A stretch of 64,000 nt of DNA from Finegoldia magna_J (GTDB lineage: Bacteria > Bacillota > Clostridia > Tissierellales > Peptoniphilaceae): assembly GCF_002243175.1 (NCBI RefSeq), contig NZ_NDYF01000013.1, positions 277,174 to 341,173 on the forward strand, written 5' to 3'. The notes below the pieces were generated by a model. The model was not told the origin of the DNA, ran no database searches, and worked only from the letters and a program-made list of their open reading frames with translations. Below, one piece after another: positions 62,532-64,000 of the stretch (the stretch's first letter is position 1; each line of letters starts with the position of its first letter). The translations under genes and the position numbers were made by a program.

Positions 62532-63180
62532 TTGTTATTCAAGTTTAAATATATTGTATTAAATTGTGAAAGTATGGTTGCAGCTTCGCTGCAAATGTCT
62601 TGGTCGCTACATAACGAAATCGAAGATTTCTATTGCGCGACATTTGACCTACCTACAAATTACTTCGTAATTTGGGTTAGGATCAAGAACCGCTTGACCA
62701 TAGGGCCTTATGTCTATGATTTTTGTTTTATTAAATTTTATTGGCTACAATTCATACCCTGCGGTTACCGCTTTCTAGACCTATCCCAATTAGCGATAGC
62801 TAATTGACGGAAGGTCTGATGCAACTAGTTTCCCAAGAGGCGTTAGCCGATTGGCAGAAACTATCTGCTGACCATAGGGCCTTATAATTCAAGATTTTTT
62901 TATTGTATTAAGTTGTCTCTGTAATGTTGCAGCTTCGCTGCAAATGTCTTGGTCGCTACATAACGAAATCGAAGATTTCTATTGCGCGACATTTGACCTA
63001 CCTGCAAATTACTTCGTAATTTGGGTTAGGATCAAGGGTCAGCTTCAGCACGAAATCAAAGATTTCTATTTCGTGACATTTGACCTACCTGCAAATTACT
63101 TCGTAATTTGGGTTAGGATCAAGAACCGCTGTGACCATAGACTTAATGCCAAGGGTAATTTAATTTTCAAATACCACATA
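62532..63180. repeat. Repeat patch with tRNA-Glu 5' fragments
   Basis: No gene. Unit of ~168 bp (tRNA-Glu end, leader, CAGCTTCGCTG hairpin, GAAATCGAAGATTTC, AAATTACTTCGTAATTT) at 62519-62687 recurs at 62869-63036, and its last ~85 bp recur at 63040-63124. Exact 20-nt copy of the tRNA-Glu 5' end at 62688-62707, shorter pieces at 62869 and, degraded, near 63126. Short palindromes (CAATTAGCGATAGCTAATTG) lie between. Confidence 0.8.
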
Positions 63181-63194
63181 GCTTAATAAAAAAT

Positions 63195-63271
63195 TGGTAG
63201 CGGAGAAGGGAATCGAACCCCTGACACCACGGGTATGAACCGTGTGCTCTAGCCATCTGAGCTACTCCGCC
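63195..63271 (-). tRNA. tRNA-Met (CAT), elongator
   Basis: 77 nt with CCA; stem CACGG/CCGTG around TTCATAC lacks the three G-C pairs of the initiator; close to elongator Met tRNAs rather than tRNA-Ile2, though the latter cannot be fully excluded. Confidence 0.9.
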
Positions 63272-63297
63272 ATATTATATGATTTGTACGCTATGTA

Positions 63298-63374
<77 letters not shown>

Positions 63375-63378
63375 TTAT

Positions 63379-63467
63379 TGGTGCCGAGGATCGGAATCGA
63401 ACCGATACGGTGTTTTACCACCGCAGGATTTTAAGTCCTGTGCGTCTGCCAGTTCCGCCACCCCGGC
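63379..63467 (-). tRNA. tRNA-Leu (TAA)
   Basis: 89 nt with long variable arm and CCA; anticodon loop CTTAAAA. Confidence 0.96.
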
Positions 63468-63470
63468 ATT

Positions 63471-63545
<75 letters not shown>

Positions 63546-63577
63546 TTATTACCACTCCTAAGAGTGGTGTTCGCTTT

Positions 63578-63731
63578 TTAAAGTTTGATTACTTTTTTAG
63601 AAAATTTAATGTTTTCCATGAGCGACGCTTCGAACGAGGGAATCTTCATTTCTTTTTCCTAATAGAAGATTTTCGACGTGAGACTGAGCGAATGGAATTA
63701 TTAAATTTTCCTTTAGTAATCAAACTTTAAT
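63578..63731. repeat. Palindromic element between 5S rRNA and tRNA-Asn
   Basis: Outer arms AAAGTTTGATTAC / GTAATCAAACTTT and AGAAAATTTAAT / ATTAAATTTTC, inner arms GAATCTTC / GAAGATTTTC; ~154 bp. Transcribed with the rRNA precursor; could be a processing stem or a MITE. Confidence 0.65.
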
Positions 63732-63739
63732 TTCTTTGT

Positions 63740-63856
63740 TTGGCGACTACCTACTCTCCCACGACGTTTCCATCGTAGTACCATCGGCGTTAAGAGGCTT
63801 AACTTCTGTGTTCGGCATGGGTACAGGTGTATCCCTCTTGCTTTTATCACCATACT
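63740..63856 (-). rRNA. rrf: 5S ribosomal RNA
   Basis: About 117 nt; conserved CACCTGTACCCATGCCGAAC, GAAGTTAAG and GGGAGAGTAGGTAGTCGCCA segments. Ends are estimated to within a few bases. Confidence 0.95.
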
Positions 63857-63898
63857 TATTCTCTTTTCCATCTCAATCAATAACAGTATATATTTCCA

Positions 63899-64000
63899 GT
63901 CAAGTTTTCGATTTATTAGTATCAGTTAGCTTTGATATTACTATCTTTACACCTCTGACCTATCTATCTTGTTTTCTTCAAGTAATCTCATAGAAATCTT
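63899..64000 (-). rRNA. rrl: 23S ribosomal RNA, 3' end only
   Basis: The last ~100 nt of 23S: GATAGGTCAGAGGTGTAA, CTGATACTAATAAATCG and the closing ACTTGAC strand. The gene continues past the window edge. Confidence 0.92.

Noticed and set aside
62532..63186. Two plus-strand frames in the tRNA repeat patch
   Set aside because: Their similarity comes from the DNA repeat units; they lack starts with ribosome sites and run antisense to the tRNA transcript.

Overview
The window looks like a chromosomal segment of an AT-rich, low-GC Gram-positive anaerobe. The best guess is a Finegoldia magna-like member of the Peptoniphilaceae. Reasons: AGGAGG-type ribosome sites before nearly every gene, a T-box leader, ferredoxin-dependent 2-oxoacid metabolism, class C sortases with LPXTG-type pilins, and a 23S-5S-tRNA cluster. 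This assignment is inference; no database was searched.

Layout. 1-7.2 kb: moaA (cut by the window edge), a GIY-YIG-like/TPR protein, a small membrane protein, an AIM24-family protein, two integral membrane proteins (YkvI-like, YjiH-like), an alpha/beta hydrolase and a 41-residue LDCC-motif protein. 7.2-12 kb: a small accessory island with an XRE repressor, an ImmA-type metallopeptidase split by an IS3-family element, a Y-family DNA polymerase, a YolD-like protein and an orphan small ORF. 12-17.7 kb: a T-box-controlled operon with four 2-oxoacid:ferredoxin oxidoreductase subunits, a PaaK-like CoA ligase and an aminotransferase. Together they could build an amino acid from a carboxylic acid by reductive carboxylation. 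18.4-31.3 kb (mostly minus strand): pepD, a DUF819 permease, a CyuA-like cysteine desulfidase, a hypoxanthine/uracil-DNA glycosylase, a G-rich minisatellite-like tract, thiD-thiE, and a heterodimeric ABC exporter followed by malQ.

31.4-39.8 kb: patatin-like lipase, YdcF-like protein, a lipoprotein, then the most unusual small locus. There a promoter, two 38-nt RNA repeats and a terminator precede a PemK/MazF-like ORF with no protein antitoxin, which is the architecture of a type III toxin-antitoxin system. A degenerate toxin-less copy of the RNA lies 390 bp upstream. A Fic gene follows, bracketed by two 203-bp direct repeats, then nitrilase, GNAT and hemolysin-III-family genes and an unknown protein. 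39.9-61 kb: a complete pilus locus on the minus strand, transcribed from a giant 4,557-residue tip adhesin through a novel membrane protein, major pilin, minor pilin and three class C sortases. The major pilin start codon is one base out of frame with the rest of the gene (an A6 tract), so it is phase-off, frameshifted or expressed by slippage. 61.8-64 kb: eleven tRNA genes, 5S rRNA and the 3' end of 23S rRNA, with a patch of repeats that carry tRNA-Glu fragments.

A family of about 140-bp near-palindromic, MITE-like repeats (ten copies seen) occupies most of the larger intergenic gaps.
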